Assembly (NCBI GenBank): GCA_027057985.1
Contig: JALUTJ010000526.1
Span: 1 to 19,176 of the forward strand
From: Chromatiales bacterium
GTDB taxonomy: Bacteria > Pseudomonadota > Gammaproteobacteria > UBA6429 > Thiohalophilaceae
Length of the DNA: 19,176 nt
Direction of reading: 5' to 3'
Below the pieces are notes generated by a model. It worked only from the letters and a program-made list of their open reading frames with translations, ran no database searches and was not told where the DNA came from. Below, piece after piece: positions 8,476 through 15,188 of the stretch (position 1 is the first letter of the stretch; every line of letters starts with the position of its first letter). The position numbers were made by a program, and so were the translations under genes.

Positions 8476-9024
8476 TTAGTTCAGTCGCTTGCCATAATTG
8501 GACTGTAATATCACTACTGTATTGTCAGAGAGACCGGTGGCATAAACGGTGACGCGGAAGTTCGAGATCTGGCCACCGGTCGAGGTATCTCCATAACCAC
8601 CAAGATTGACCGAAGTACCTTCTTCCTCACCGGTATCACCACGGTATTCAATGGTAAAGCGTGGCTGGGTGCGAACTTCGTCAATCGTCGTTGGCATGAC
8701 TTTTGAGTTCGTTCCTGTCCACCAGCTGGTAGTAAAGGCATTTTGCGAGGTCGGGCCATTGTACTGACTATAAAGACCGTTGGTATCATTGAAAACAGAT
8801 GTGGAGATAATATTGTTACGGGCATAGTCTTCGGCATAAGCCAGAGTCATTTCTGCAGCCTGGAAGGCAATCTGGCGATCCCGGAAGTTACCGGCCATAC
8901 GCTCCTGCAGGCTGGAAGAACCCATGCTACTGACACCGATAATGGTCAGTACTACCAGTATCAGTAGACTGATAACCAGTATGGTACCCTTTTGCTTATG
9001 TATGTATGTCAGTTTCCTGTTCAT
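8476..9024 (-). CDS. pilX: Minor type IV pilin assembly protein PilX
   Basis: A 182-residue minor pilin of the PilX/GspK kind. The 13-residue leader (ending HKQKG) precedes TILVISLLILVVLTIIGVSSMG, the N-terminal helix. As in other PilX proteins, the usual Glu at mature position 5 is missing, which is taken to fit a protein at the very tip. The PilX N-terminal signature SSLQERMAGNFRDRQIAFQAAEMTLAYAE follows (read as two parts around residues 36-65). The C-terminal part is a variable globular domain with no cysteine. It lies 20 bases after pilW and 10 bases before pilY1, and PilX and PilY1 are thought to bind each other. An AGGTAG ribosome binding site lies about 10 bases upstream. Confidence 0.9.
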   Translation of the reverse strand: MNRKLTYIHKQKGTILVISLLILVVLTIIGVSSMGSSSLQERMAGNFRDRQIAFQAAEMTLAYAEDYARNNIISTSVFNDTNGLYSQYNGPTSQNAFTTSWWTGTNSKVMPTTIDEVRTQPRFTIEYRGDTGEEEGTSVNLGGYGDTSTGGQISNFRVTVYATGLSDNTVVILQSNYGKRLN

Positions 9025-9044
9025 TCGTTTTAACTACCTGTAAG

Positions 9045-10238
9045 TTATAAACTAAAGGCGCGATTTCGTACCTTGATCGTGGTGGTCATTACCTTGCGAA
9101 TACGCTTATCGGCAGGTGAGGTAACGGTAACTGCGGTTGCCGCATCGGAACCACCCAGTAAATAGGTTTTTGCCTGTGCTGTACGCCATGGTAATTCTTT
9201 TACCGAGCGTAAGAGAAGTGAAACTCTTACCGCGACAACATTGGCAAAATCGAGTACCTTGTTAGCAGCGACATAACGGTTGGGGATATTATCTGGCGTA
9301 GCGTCGGTATCTTCACCATAAAGTACCTGCATGGTTTCTACACCTTCAACTAGCTCGACTGCAGCACCATTACCCTGGCGCATAAACAGTGCTGGGCCGT
9401 TAGTGCCCATGCCGATATAGAAAACCTTGGTAGATACCCGCATTACCTCGTCACCAATTCGCAGTACCATAGGTAAAATGGGATCGGCATTACCGGGGCC
9501 ACCATGCGCGGCCATGTTGGCATTCGAGTGTACAAGGTTGACCTTACCACCAGCGGCAGTGATATTGGTGGTTTGCAATACCACGGCTTCCTGGCAGTTA
9601 GAAATCATCAGGATATCACCAGTGCATATACCGCTATAACTGGTAGTACCATCTGGGCAGGTACCGGTATTGCCATCTTTGATAAAGACCTGGCCACTGG
9701 TACTGTCGGCAAAAACCTCAACCCCGGCACCATCGGCTGTGCGTGAAATCAGGATATCGGTATTCTGAACCGGCGAATAACTGTAACCCAGTAGATCTGC
9801 AGTTGTTGGTAGCGAAACACTGGCTGTTGTTGTTTCCCAGCTGGCTTCTGTGCCGGTTGCCTGAGCAGTTGGAGTAGCTGAGAGTGTTACTGCCTGATTA
9901 GGTTCGGTACCGATATATTCATAGCCTTCGATGCCGGTAGCAAAGTTCCAGGCATTATAGTCCGGGTTATTGAGATTATTGCTGATTTTATTCAGTCCGG
10001 AAGCACAGCCGGAATAGCCGGCACCACGAACAAAGCGAGTAATATGGTTAATGGCAAAACGACCATTTTCCTGCAGGCGGGAATATTCTTCCTGCAACTT
10101 GAAGCTTCTTTTACTGCTGGTGTAAACCGAACTGATACCAAGGGCAATAATGCCACTGATGGCAATAGCGATCATCAGTTCGACCAGGGTAACCCCCCGG
10201 CTATAGTGAATTTTGTGCTGTGTTTGATATTTTTTCAT
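9045..10238 (-). CDS. pilW: Minor type IV pilin PilW
   Basis: A 397-residue pilin-like protein. A 15-residue leader ending SRG precedes VTLVELMIAIAISGIIALGI, with Glu at mature position 5. The conserved post-helix segment (QEEYSRLQENGRFAINHITRFVRGAGYSGCAS, residues about 53-84) is diagnostic of PilW-type prepilins. The large C-terminal region contains two further cysteine-bearing loops (TCPDGTTSYSGICTGD and SNCQEAV), likely disulfide-bonded, and ends with a PilW C-terminal segment (ANVVAVRVSLLLRSVKELP). The ATG comes 9 bases after the pilV stop and the ribosome binding site is weak, so translation probably depends on the upstream gene. PilW is a structural member of the tip complex with PilV, PilX and FimU. 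Confidence 0.93.
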   Translation of the reverse strand: MKKYQTQHKIHYSRGVTLVELMIAIAISGIIALGISSVYTSSKRSFKLQEEYSRLQENGRFAINHITRFVRGAGYSGCASGLNKISNNLNNPDYNAWNFATGIEGYEYIGTEPNQAVTLSATPTAQATGTEASWETTTASVSLPTTADLLGYSYSPVQNTDILISRTADGAGVEVFADSTSGQVFIKDGNTGTCPDGTTSYSGICTGDILMISNCQEAVVLQTTNITAAGGKVNLVHSNANMAAHGGPGNADPILPMVLRIGDEVMRVSTKVFYIGMGTNGPALFMRQGNGAAVELVEGVETMQVLYGEDTDATPDNIPNRYVAANKVLDFANVVAVRVSLLLRSVKELPWRTAQAKTYLLGGSDAATAVTVTSPADKRIRKVMTTTIKVRNRAFSL

Positions 10239-10247
10239 AATTCAGCT

Positions 10248-10772
10248 TCAGGTCTGTATATGTAATTTATAGCACTTGAGATCGGTCGCACTGTTGCCAC
10301 TGCAGTTTTCTCCGGTGGCACCGGTGCCATCTTCATCCCACATAATGGTAATTTCATAAACACCGCCATTATTGACGATGGTGGCGCGTCCAGATGGTAG
10401 CGTGTCCTGGATCTGCTTTTTCCAGTGGTAAAGATCAAAGGCTGCCATTTGTGATGTCGTACAGTCAGGTGTGCCACCTGTAGCCGCCTGTATACAACTT
10501 GTTGGTGCTGAACCCACTGATGAAGTGACATTGTCGAAGGTACTATCAACATTACCGGCATCATCGGTATTGGCTCGAATCAGATCGCTGATGTTATAGG
10601 CGTGTTGCATGGCGATGGTGCGCAGGTAGGCGGTATTATTACTTTGAATACCTTCTGCCTGGATACCGGCCAGGCCAAGCATGCCAATGGAAAAAATCAC
10701 CAGCGCCACCATGACTTCCAGCAGGGTAAAGCCAGATTCTGTTCGAGATCGATGTGGTGTGATTATGGACAT
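10248..10772 (-). CDS. pilV: Minor type IV pilin PilV
   Basis: A 174-residue minor pilin. The leader of 14 residues ends ESG before FTLLEVMVALVIFSIGMLGLAGIQ, with Glu at mature position 5; the run VALVIFSIGMLGLAG is characteristic of PilV/GspI prepilins. The following helix continues QSNNTAYLRTIAMQHAYNISDLIRAN. Cysteine pairs CIQAATGGTPDC and the C-terminal ENCSGNSATDLKC are candidates for disulfides. The start ATG overlaps the last 10 bases of the fimT-like gene, so the two are probably translationally coupled. Alternative readings such as a GspI pseudopilin are unlikely because pilW, pilX and pilY1 follow. Confidence 0.92.
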   Translation of the reverse strand: MSIITPHRSRTESGFTLLEVMVALVIFSIGMLGLAGIQAEGIQSNNTAYLRTIAMQHAYNISDLIRANTDDAGNVDSTFDNVTSSVGSAPTSCIQAATGGTPDCTTSQMAAFDLYHWKKQIQDTLPSGRATIVNNGGVYEITIMWDEDGTGATGENCSGNSATDLKCYKLHIQT

Positions 10773-11356
10773 GTCACATTATTCCCGTTGATATCATTTA
10801 CAATCTTGTCTTTAGTGGTATCCGTATCCTCTGCCAGGCTGACTCGCCCCATAATATTGACATTGATAGCTTTTGCTTTGGTAGCATCGGCATCCTTGTC
10901 GCACAGGGTAAAGGTGCCTTTATCGGTATTGGTGGCATCGGCATTCAGATCCCGCAGCGCACCGCTGGATTTGTAGCGCATCATACCGGCATTGTCCGAC
11001 TGTGATAGTCGCAGGGTAATATCCCCGGGCAGTTGGTTTTCAGCCTTGAGCAGGACATCGGTACCATTGATAGTGCCGCTGTTATCCGCATCGGTAAAGA
11101 CGATCCAGCCTTCTTCCCAGTTACTGGTATTGCAGGTGGTGCCATCATTACTGCCACAGAGTGTAATCGAGCTACCGCGACGAATGGCTTCACTCCGTGC
11201 CAGCACCAGGCTGCCGGAGATACTGTTGACATGGGCACTCAGCCGATTACTGCCGACCATGCTGTTCAGGGCAGGAATACCAGTCAGAAGCACGATGGCA
11301 ATTACTGCCACCGTGACAATGAGTTCAATTAATGTAAAGCCGTGGTTTTTAGTCAT
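10763..11356 (-). CDS. fimT: GspH/FimT-family minor pilin (FimU/FimT-like)
   Basis: First gene of the minor-pilin operon, in the place of fimU/fimT of P. aeruginosa. From the ATG at 11356 the protein has 197 residues: leader MTKNHG, then FTLIELIVTVAVIAIVLLTGIPAL with Glu at mature position 5. A GspH/FimT beta domain follows (SGSLVLARSEAIRRGSSITLCGS, WEEGWIVFTDADNSGTI). Cysteines at CGSNDGTTCN and near the C-terminus could be bridged. A TTG at 11374 would add six residues and give a 12-residue leader; the ATG is preferred because its short leader is typical for FimT. Neither start has a clear ribosome binding site. Whether it equals FimT or FimU cannot be settled by eye. It is divergent from thiO, as fimT is from the oxidase gene in P. 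aeruginosa as I remember it. Confidence 0.88.
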   Translation of the reverse strand: MTKNHGFTLIELIVTVAVIAIVLLTGIPALNSMVGSNRLSAHVNSISGSLVLARSEAIRRGSSITLCGSNDGTTCNTSNWEEGWIVFTDADNSGTINGTDVLLKAENQLPGDITLRLSQSDNAGMMRYKSSGALRDLNADATNTDKGTFTLCDKDADATKAKAINVNIMGRVSLAEDTDTTKDKIVNDINGNNVTCP

Positions 11357-11504
11357 GTGAATGTTATAGTCCAATATGAGTTACAAGTCAGTCACTGACA
11401 GGATAACCGGATTGGAATCACGGATAAATGGTTCCTGATAAATGAATTTGTGAAGCAGGCACGGTTTGCTGAAAATGTCCCTGCTGGAGGTATTTTAAAA
11501 GTAA
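11357..11504. promoter_or_regulatory. Divergent control region of the pilin operon and thiO
   Basis: This 148-base AT-rich spacer must hold the promoters of both divergent units. On the plus strand TTGGAA (11412-11417) lies 19 bases before GATAAA (11437-11442), a weak sigma70-like pair. The motif GATAAATG occurs twice (11423-11430 and 11437-11444), and GGATAA twice. On the minus strand TATAAC (11363-11368, complement) could be a -10 box, but I see no good -35 at 17 bases. No confident operator was found. Confidence 0.3.
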
Positions 11505-12608
11505 ATGACTGATATTCTGATAATTGGTGGCGGTGTTATCGGCATGTTGACGGCGCGGGAGCTGCTGCAGGCCGGATGCACGGTGACTGTGCTGGATCGG
11601 CAGCAACCTGGGCGGGAATCTTCCTGGGCGGGGGGGGGAATTGTTTCTCCTCTCTACCCGTGGCGTTACCCGGCGGCGGTGACGCGGCTGGCGAGCTGGA
11701 GTCAGCAGGCCTATCCGGCACTGGTGGAGGAGATTGAACAGGAAACCGGGCTAGAGGCTGAGCTGCTGCAAAGTGGCCTCTTAATCCTGGATCATGATGA
11801 AATTCATGCCGCTCAGGAATGGGCAAAAGATTACCAGCAGAATTTGCAACTTATTGATAAAAAAGAAGTTTTAGAACTAGAGGCCAATCTCTCGCCACAG
11901 AGAATGGAGGCGGAAGAGGCCATCTGGATGCCCGAGGTACGACAGGTTAGAAACCCGCGCTTCGTCGCGGCCCTTAAACAGTACCTGTTACAAAAAGGGG
12001 TAACTTTCATTGAAAATCAGGAAGTGAGTGAATTTATTATTGAAGATGGGCAGGTTCGCGGGGTACTGAGTGGCAATCAGGCTTTTACAGCAGACAGGGT
12101 GTTGCTGGCCGCGGGTGCCTGGAGTGCCGGCCTGGCGGAAAAACTGGGGCTTTCGCTCTCGGTGCAGCCAGTAAAAGGGCAAATGCTGCTGTTTCGCACC
12201 CCAGTGGGAACCGTGCAGCATATCGTATTGAGCCGTGATCGTTATGTGATTCCACGCCGGGATGGCCGGGTGCTGGTGGGGAGTACCCTGGAATTTGAGG
12301 GTTTTGACAAGCACACCACGGAGGCGGCGCACCAGGAACTGTACCGTGAAGCCAGCGGGATTATTCCGGCACTGGCGCAATGCGACATTGAACATCACTG
12401 GGCAGGACTGCGCCCCGGCTCGGAAGACAGTATACCTTATATATATGCAGTTTCGGATTTGCCCGGTCTGTACATCAATACCGGGCATTTCAGAAACGGA
12501 ATCGTGCTGGGGCCGGCTTCGGCAAGACTGATGGCGGATTTGATGCTGGACAGGCCCACCAGCCTCGACCCGGGGGACTATGGGCTACAGCGGGATGGCC
12601 TTATTTGA
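11505..12608 (+). CDS. thiO: Glycine/D-amino-acid oxidase, FAD-dependent (ThiO type)
   Basis: A 367-residue flavoprotein of the DAO family. ThiO oxidises glycine to the imine used for the thiazole part of thiamin; relatives oxidise other D-amino acids. The N-terminal Rossmann dinucleotide fold is clear: ILIIGGGVIGMLTARELL with GGGVIG at 8-13 and an acidic end (VLDRQ). SSWAGGGIVSPLYPWRYP is the typical flavin-contact segment of glycine oxidases. Further on are WMPEVRQVRNPRFVAAL, GAWSAGLAEKLGL, PVKGQMLLF, YVIPRRDGRVLVGST and the C-terminal GLRPGSEDSIPYI and NTGHFRNGIVLGP. The frame has a stop codon just upstream of the ATG at 11505, fixing the start; GGAGG (11486-11490) lies 14 bases upstream, rather far. 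No thiG or thiS is nearby. The codons for AGGG contain nine consecutive G (11630-11638). Confidence 0.88.
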   Translation: MTDILIIGGGVIGMLTARELLQAGCTVTVLDRQQPGRESSWAGGGIVSPLYPWRYPAAVTRLASWSQQAYPALVEEIEQETGLEAELLQSGLLILDHDEIHAAQEWAKDYQQNLQLIDKKEVLELEANLSPQRMEAEEAIWMPEVRQVRNPRFVAALKQYLLQKGVTFIENQEVSEFIIEDGQVRGVLSGNQAFTADRVLLAAGAWSAGLAEKLGLSLSVQPVKGQMLLFRTPVGTVQHIVLSRDRYVIPRRDGRVLVGSTLEFEGFDKHTTEAAHQELYREASGIIPALAQCDIEHHWAGLRPGSEDSIPYIYAVSDLPGLYINTGHFRNGIVLGPASARLMADLMLDRPTSLDPGDYGLQRDGLI

Positions 12609-12633
12609 AGCCCCTAATATATTCATACGTGTT

Positions 12634-12663
12634 CTGGCAAAGTGGGAAATGCTATCTTATAAT
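12634..12663 (+). promoter_or_regulatory. Probable sigma70 promoter of the Fur-family gene
   Basis: A perfect TATAAT (-10) at 12658-12663 is preceded by CTGGCA (-35, four of six consensus bases) at 12634-12639, with an 18-base spacer. Transcription would start near 12670, about 27 bases before the ATG at 12697. No inverted repeat resembling a Fur box was seen around it. Confidence 0.5.
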
Positions 12664-12696
12664 GCCTTTGAGATTACTATTTAATGGAATGCTGAT

Positions 12697-13104
12697 ATGC
12701 AGGACAATGACGACGCACTGATAGATTTACTGAAATTACATGATATTTCGCCGACTTCGCAGCGGCTTGAAATTGCGCGTATCCTGCTTGCCCGTCCGCA
12801 ACATCTTTCTGCCGACCAGGTGCTGGCATCGGTCAATGCCTCCCTGCCCGTGGTTTCCAAGGCAACGGTCTATAACACACTGGGTCTGTTTGCGAAAAAA
12901 GGCCTGGTGCGCGAAGTCATCGTTGATCCGAGTAAGGTTTTTTACGATTCCAATGTCGAACCGCATTTTCATTTTTATAATAGCGACAGTGGCGAGTTGA
13001 CCGACATCCCGAATGACTCGATAACGCTCAGCCAGATACCTGAACTGCCACAAGGTTGTTCACTCGACAGCGTTGATGTGATCGTTCGTATCCGCGAGGA
13101 CTAG
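12697..13104 (+). CDS. Fur-family transcriptional regulator lacking the CxxC zinc site
   Basis: A 135-residue DNA-binding protein of the Fur superfamily. Residues 12-75 form the winged helix: ISPTSQRLEIARILL, LSADQVLASVNASLPVVSKATVYNTLGLFAKKGLVREV. The dimerisation part begins VFYDSNVEPHFHFYN. In Fur, Zur and PerR this is followed by CxxC for a structural zinc; here the aligned residues are Asn95 and Ser98, and the single cysteine of the whole protein is Cys121. His90 and His92 remain as possible metal ligands. The sequence GELTDIP after this point resembles the Irr branch (iron/haem or peroxide response), but I cannot place it firmly. It has its own likely promoter, 88 bases after thiO. Target genes are unknown; the adjacent spacers show no obvious operator. 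Confidence 0.85.
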   Translation: MQDNDDALIDLLKLHDISPTSQRLEIARILLARPQHLSADQVLASVNASLPVVSKATVYNTLGLFAKKGLVREVIVDPSKVFYDSNVEPHFHFYNSDSGELTDIPNDSITLSQIPELPQGCSLDSVDVIVRIRED

Positions 13105-13171
13105 TTTTAACTCCCCGTCCCTCACGTTTTATCCTGTAAGCCAGGTGCAGGCTGTTGCGATACTGGGTTAT

Positions 13172-13200
13172 TTGAACCACTTTGGTTTTTAGCATACAGT
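13172..13200 (+). promoter_or_regulatory. Possible promoter of the PilZ-like gene
   Basis: TTGAAC (13172-13177) and TACAGT (13195-13200) are separated by 17 bases, each matching four of six consensus positions. They lie in the 133-base spacer between the Fur-family gene and the next start. Nothing else notable is visible in this spacer. Confidence 0.35.
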
Positions 13201-13237
13201 TAAAGCCTTAACTTAACTTTCAGTCAGAAAAAATGTG

Positions 13238-15001
13238 ATGGGTTTATTTTCAAGCGCCGGAACTGGAAAGGATATTCCCCTGATAAGGAAAAAAATCCGT
13301 ATTCCTCAGGAAATGGGAAATCTTGCCGGCCTGACCCTGCCATTTAAACCTGTCGAGAAAAGACTGGTTGATAAAAATAATATCAAGCAGAAACTGGAAA
13401 TCCACCGCAGGATGCCGGTACGTCTGCTTGAAACCGCAACTCAGGAAATGCAGAAAATCAATCGTCTTCTGCTGGGGGAAAAGGAAAGAAGGGAGCTGGC
13501 AGAATTATTTACTTCATATATATACAGTATCGTCCTGCTCTGGTATGAGAAATATCAGAAAGAAGAAAACAACCTGCCAGAAAGCCGTGAAAGAAAGCAT
13601 GCCCTGGTTGCGAGTATTGATGCTATTTCACAACTGTCAACTGCTTATAAACTGTTATTTCGTGAACTATATTCAAACAGTAAGCGTGAGTTTAAAAAAA
13701 ATGCAAAACAACTGTATCTTTATGCTGCACGCTCATTAGAACTGCTTAGGGTTGAACAACGGCTGCGGGCTTTGCGTTATCAGAAGTTGCCTCGGGTTGC
13801 CTGGCAACACTGTAATCAGTTGTTTTTTTCACTGGCTTATCACAACCAGCTGGATAACGAGTATAAGTTGATTGGCTTGCTTGGTGTGCGTAAATCTTCA
13901 GACCGATTACGTGCCGGTAGTGTACCGGATAGCACGGTAAGAAGGCTTTATCTTTCCATTCAGCTTTTTGGCCTGCTCGATGTCACCACCTGGCCCACCC
14001 GTATGTTTCATGTTCCCGATGCCTATCTTGATTTTCTTAAAGGAGAGGGGTTAAAACTGCTCGCGGATGATGACACTGAACTCCATCCTGGACTACTGGT
14101 GACCTACTGCAATAATGATGGCCCACCTCGGTTCAGGGTTACCAGGAACACACCATCTCTCAGGATAAGACTGGATTACACCGCTCTCTACAATATCCTG
14201 GTAAAAGATCACAAGGAAATTGGCAAGCAACAGTTCCTCGATGTTTTCGATGAGTCTGCAATTAGCCGGCCATTACTGCATATCCCTGAAGCCGACAGGG
14301 TACCGGTGATTGAAATGATGATCATGGGTCTGACCGAACGTGAAAGAAGACAGAAGCGACATGCTTCGTTTGATAATAGTAGATTACGGGTTTATTTTGG
14401 TTTTCATGATGTGAATAAGTTATTAACGGATCTGAATGAAACTGACCAGGAAACTATTCGCAGTTCGCGCCAGTTTATCGATACCCTGGCCATGTCTTCG
14501 GCGTTACTGGCGGAAGAAGAAAAACATTATATGAACGCCTCCTGGAAGATTATCAACTTCAGTGCTGGTGGCGTATTAATAAGTACCGAGGAAACAGATT
14601 TCAGTAACCCGATACATATCGACATGCTAATGGCATTTACCATGCCGGATAATGAAAAACATCCGATTCTTGGTTTCGTGCGCCGTCTTAACCGACCTAA
14701 TGCGAAAGAAGTGGAAATTGCAGTGGTACGCTTATCGAACTATGCTGAAGCAGCCGGGGTACAGGCACTGGATGAAATGGATAGCTCGGTCGCAAAGGCG
14801 GCTATCCTGATTAAAAATATTCGTAATGACTGGAACCTGATTATCAAGACAGGGATGCATTATTCAAAAGGAGATCCAATGAAGCTGATTCGTGCCAATG
14901 GTTTACACCTGCCGGTACGCCTGGGGGAAGTGATTTACACTAAAAAAGATTTCAGGGTATTTGAATTGCGTTCACCCAATCTGACACCAGAAAGCCAGTA
15001 A
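13238..15001 (+). CDS. Large protein with C-terminal PilZ-like (c-di-GMP receptor) region
   Basis: A 587-residue, probably cytoplasmic protein without signal peptide or membrane segments. Residue numbers below count from the GTG at 13235, which just precedes the preferred ATG at 13238. The N-terminal 280 residues look helical and strongly basic, with coiled-coil-like heptads around 60-90 and 165-185. A middle region (280-365) is mixed. The sequence LTERERRQKRHASF gives RxxxR at 371-375, and WKIINFSAGGVLI gives [D/N]xSxxG at 441-446, followed by GFVRRLNRPNAKEVEIAVVRL, a pattern of PilZ domains that bind c-di-GMP. The roughly 66-residue distance between the two motifs is unusually long, so an insertion would have to be assumed. 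The tail 535-583 (TGMHYSKGDPMKLI ... VFELR) could be a second small beta barrel. The ribosome binding site is weak. It lies alone on its transcript. The PilZ reading is moderately supported. Confidence 0.6.
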   Translation: MGLFSSAGTGKDIPLIRKKIRIPQEMGNLAGLTLPFKPVEKRLVDKNNIKQKLEIHRRMPVRLLETATQEMQKINRLLLGEKERRELAELFTSYIYSIVLLWYEKYQKEENNLPESRERKHALVASIDAISQLSTAYKLLFRELYSNSKREFKKNAKQLYLYAARSLELLRVEQRLRALRYQKLPRVAWQHCNQLFFSLAYHNQLDNEYKLIGLLGVRKSSDRLRAGSVPDSTVRRLYLSIQLFGLLDVTTWPTRMFHVPDAYLDFLKGEGLKLLADDDTELHPGLLVTYCNNDGPPRFRVTRNTPSLRIRLDYTALYNILVKDHKEIGKQQFLDVFDESAISRPLLHIPEADRVPVIEMMIMGLTERERRQKRHASFDNSRLRVYFGFHDVNKLLTDLNETDQETIRSSRQFIDTLAMSSALLAEEEKHYMNASWKIINFSAGGVLISTEETDFSNPIHIDMLMAFTMPDNEKHPILGFVRRLNRPNAKEVEIAVVRLSNYAEAAGVQALDEMDSSVAKAAILIKNIRNDWNLIIKTGMHYSKGDPMKLIRANGLHLPVRLGEVIYTKKDFRVFELRSPNLTPESQ

Positions 15002-15020
15002 TCTTGTTGTATATTTACCT

Positions 15021-15058
15021 GTAGGTCTGTTCAAGGAGTAAAGCGACGGAACCGACAA
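15021..15058 (+). repeat. REP-like palindrome 1, possibly also the terminator of the upstream gene
   Basis: Starts GTAGGTCTGTTCAAGG and ends GGAACCGACAA. GTCTGTTC (15025-15032) pairs with GAACCGAC (15049-15056) with one mismatch. Its head, GTAGGTC, and tail, CCGACA, are the form of widely scattered repetitive extragenic palindromes in proteobacteria as I remember them. Six T follow at 15059-15064, so on the plus strand it could act as an intrinsic terminator for the PilZ-like gene ending at 15001. Confidence 0.55.
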
Positions 15059-15062
15059 TTTT

Positions 15063-15092
15063 TTCACCGCAAAGACACAGAGTTCGCAGAGG
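15063..15092. repeat. CACCGCAAAGACACAGAG-type dispersed repeat
   Basis: The stretch CACCGCAAAGACACAGAG (15065-15082) followed by TTCGCAGAGG has the internal near-repetition AAAGACACAGAG / TTCGCAGAG. Very similar strings (ACCGCAAAGACGCAGAG) occur between genes in many unrelated bacterial genomes in my experience; copy number here was not measured. No ORF or hairpin goes with it. Confidence 0.45.
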
Positions 15093-15112
15093 TTTATTTA
15101 TTTCTCATAACA

Positions 15113-15135
15113 GGATTTTTTGCGAAAAAATATCC
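15113..15135. other. AT-rich hairpin between the repeats
   Basis: GGATTTTTT (15113-15121), loop GCG, then AAAAAA (15125-15130) and TATCC. It is an AT-rich inverted repeat with a short GC end; it could be a weak bidirectional terminator or part of the composite repeat. Confidence 0.3.
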
Positions 15136-15149
15136 GTAGAAAATATTCT

Positions 15150-15184
15150 AATTTGTCGGCTTCGCTCAGCTTGAGCCGACCTGC
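15150..15184 (-). repeat. REP-like palindrome 2, inverted relative to copy 1
   Basis: Read on the minus strand it begins GCAGGTCGGCTCAAGC and ends AAGCCGACAAAT. GTCGGCT and AGCCGAC (15155-15161 with 15174-15180) form a perfect 7-base stem. It aligns with copy 1 base for base at both ends (GxAGGTCxGxTCAAG ... CCGACAA). It lies 5-10 bases after the nadC stop, so its hairpin could also end or protect the nadC mRNA, although only a weak T-rich stretch follows. The two copies face each other across about 90 bases, as in REP doublets. Confidence 0.55.
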
Positions 15185-15188
15185 TGAC

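Noticed and set aside
11357..11374. TTG start of the FimT-like gene at 11374
   Set aside because: The ATG at 11356 gives a short leader typical for the family; the TTG has no better ribosome binding site.
11456..11475. Sigma54-like GGCAC ... TTGCT upstream of thiO
   Set aside because: The distance between GG and GC is 8 bases rather than the required 10, so RpoN could not use it as a normal site.
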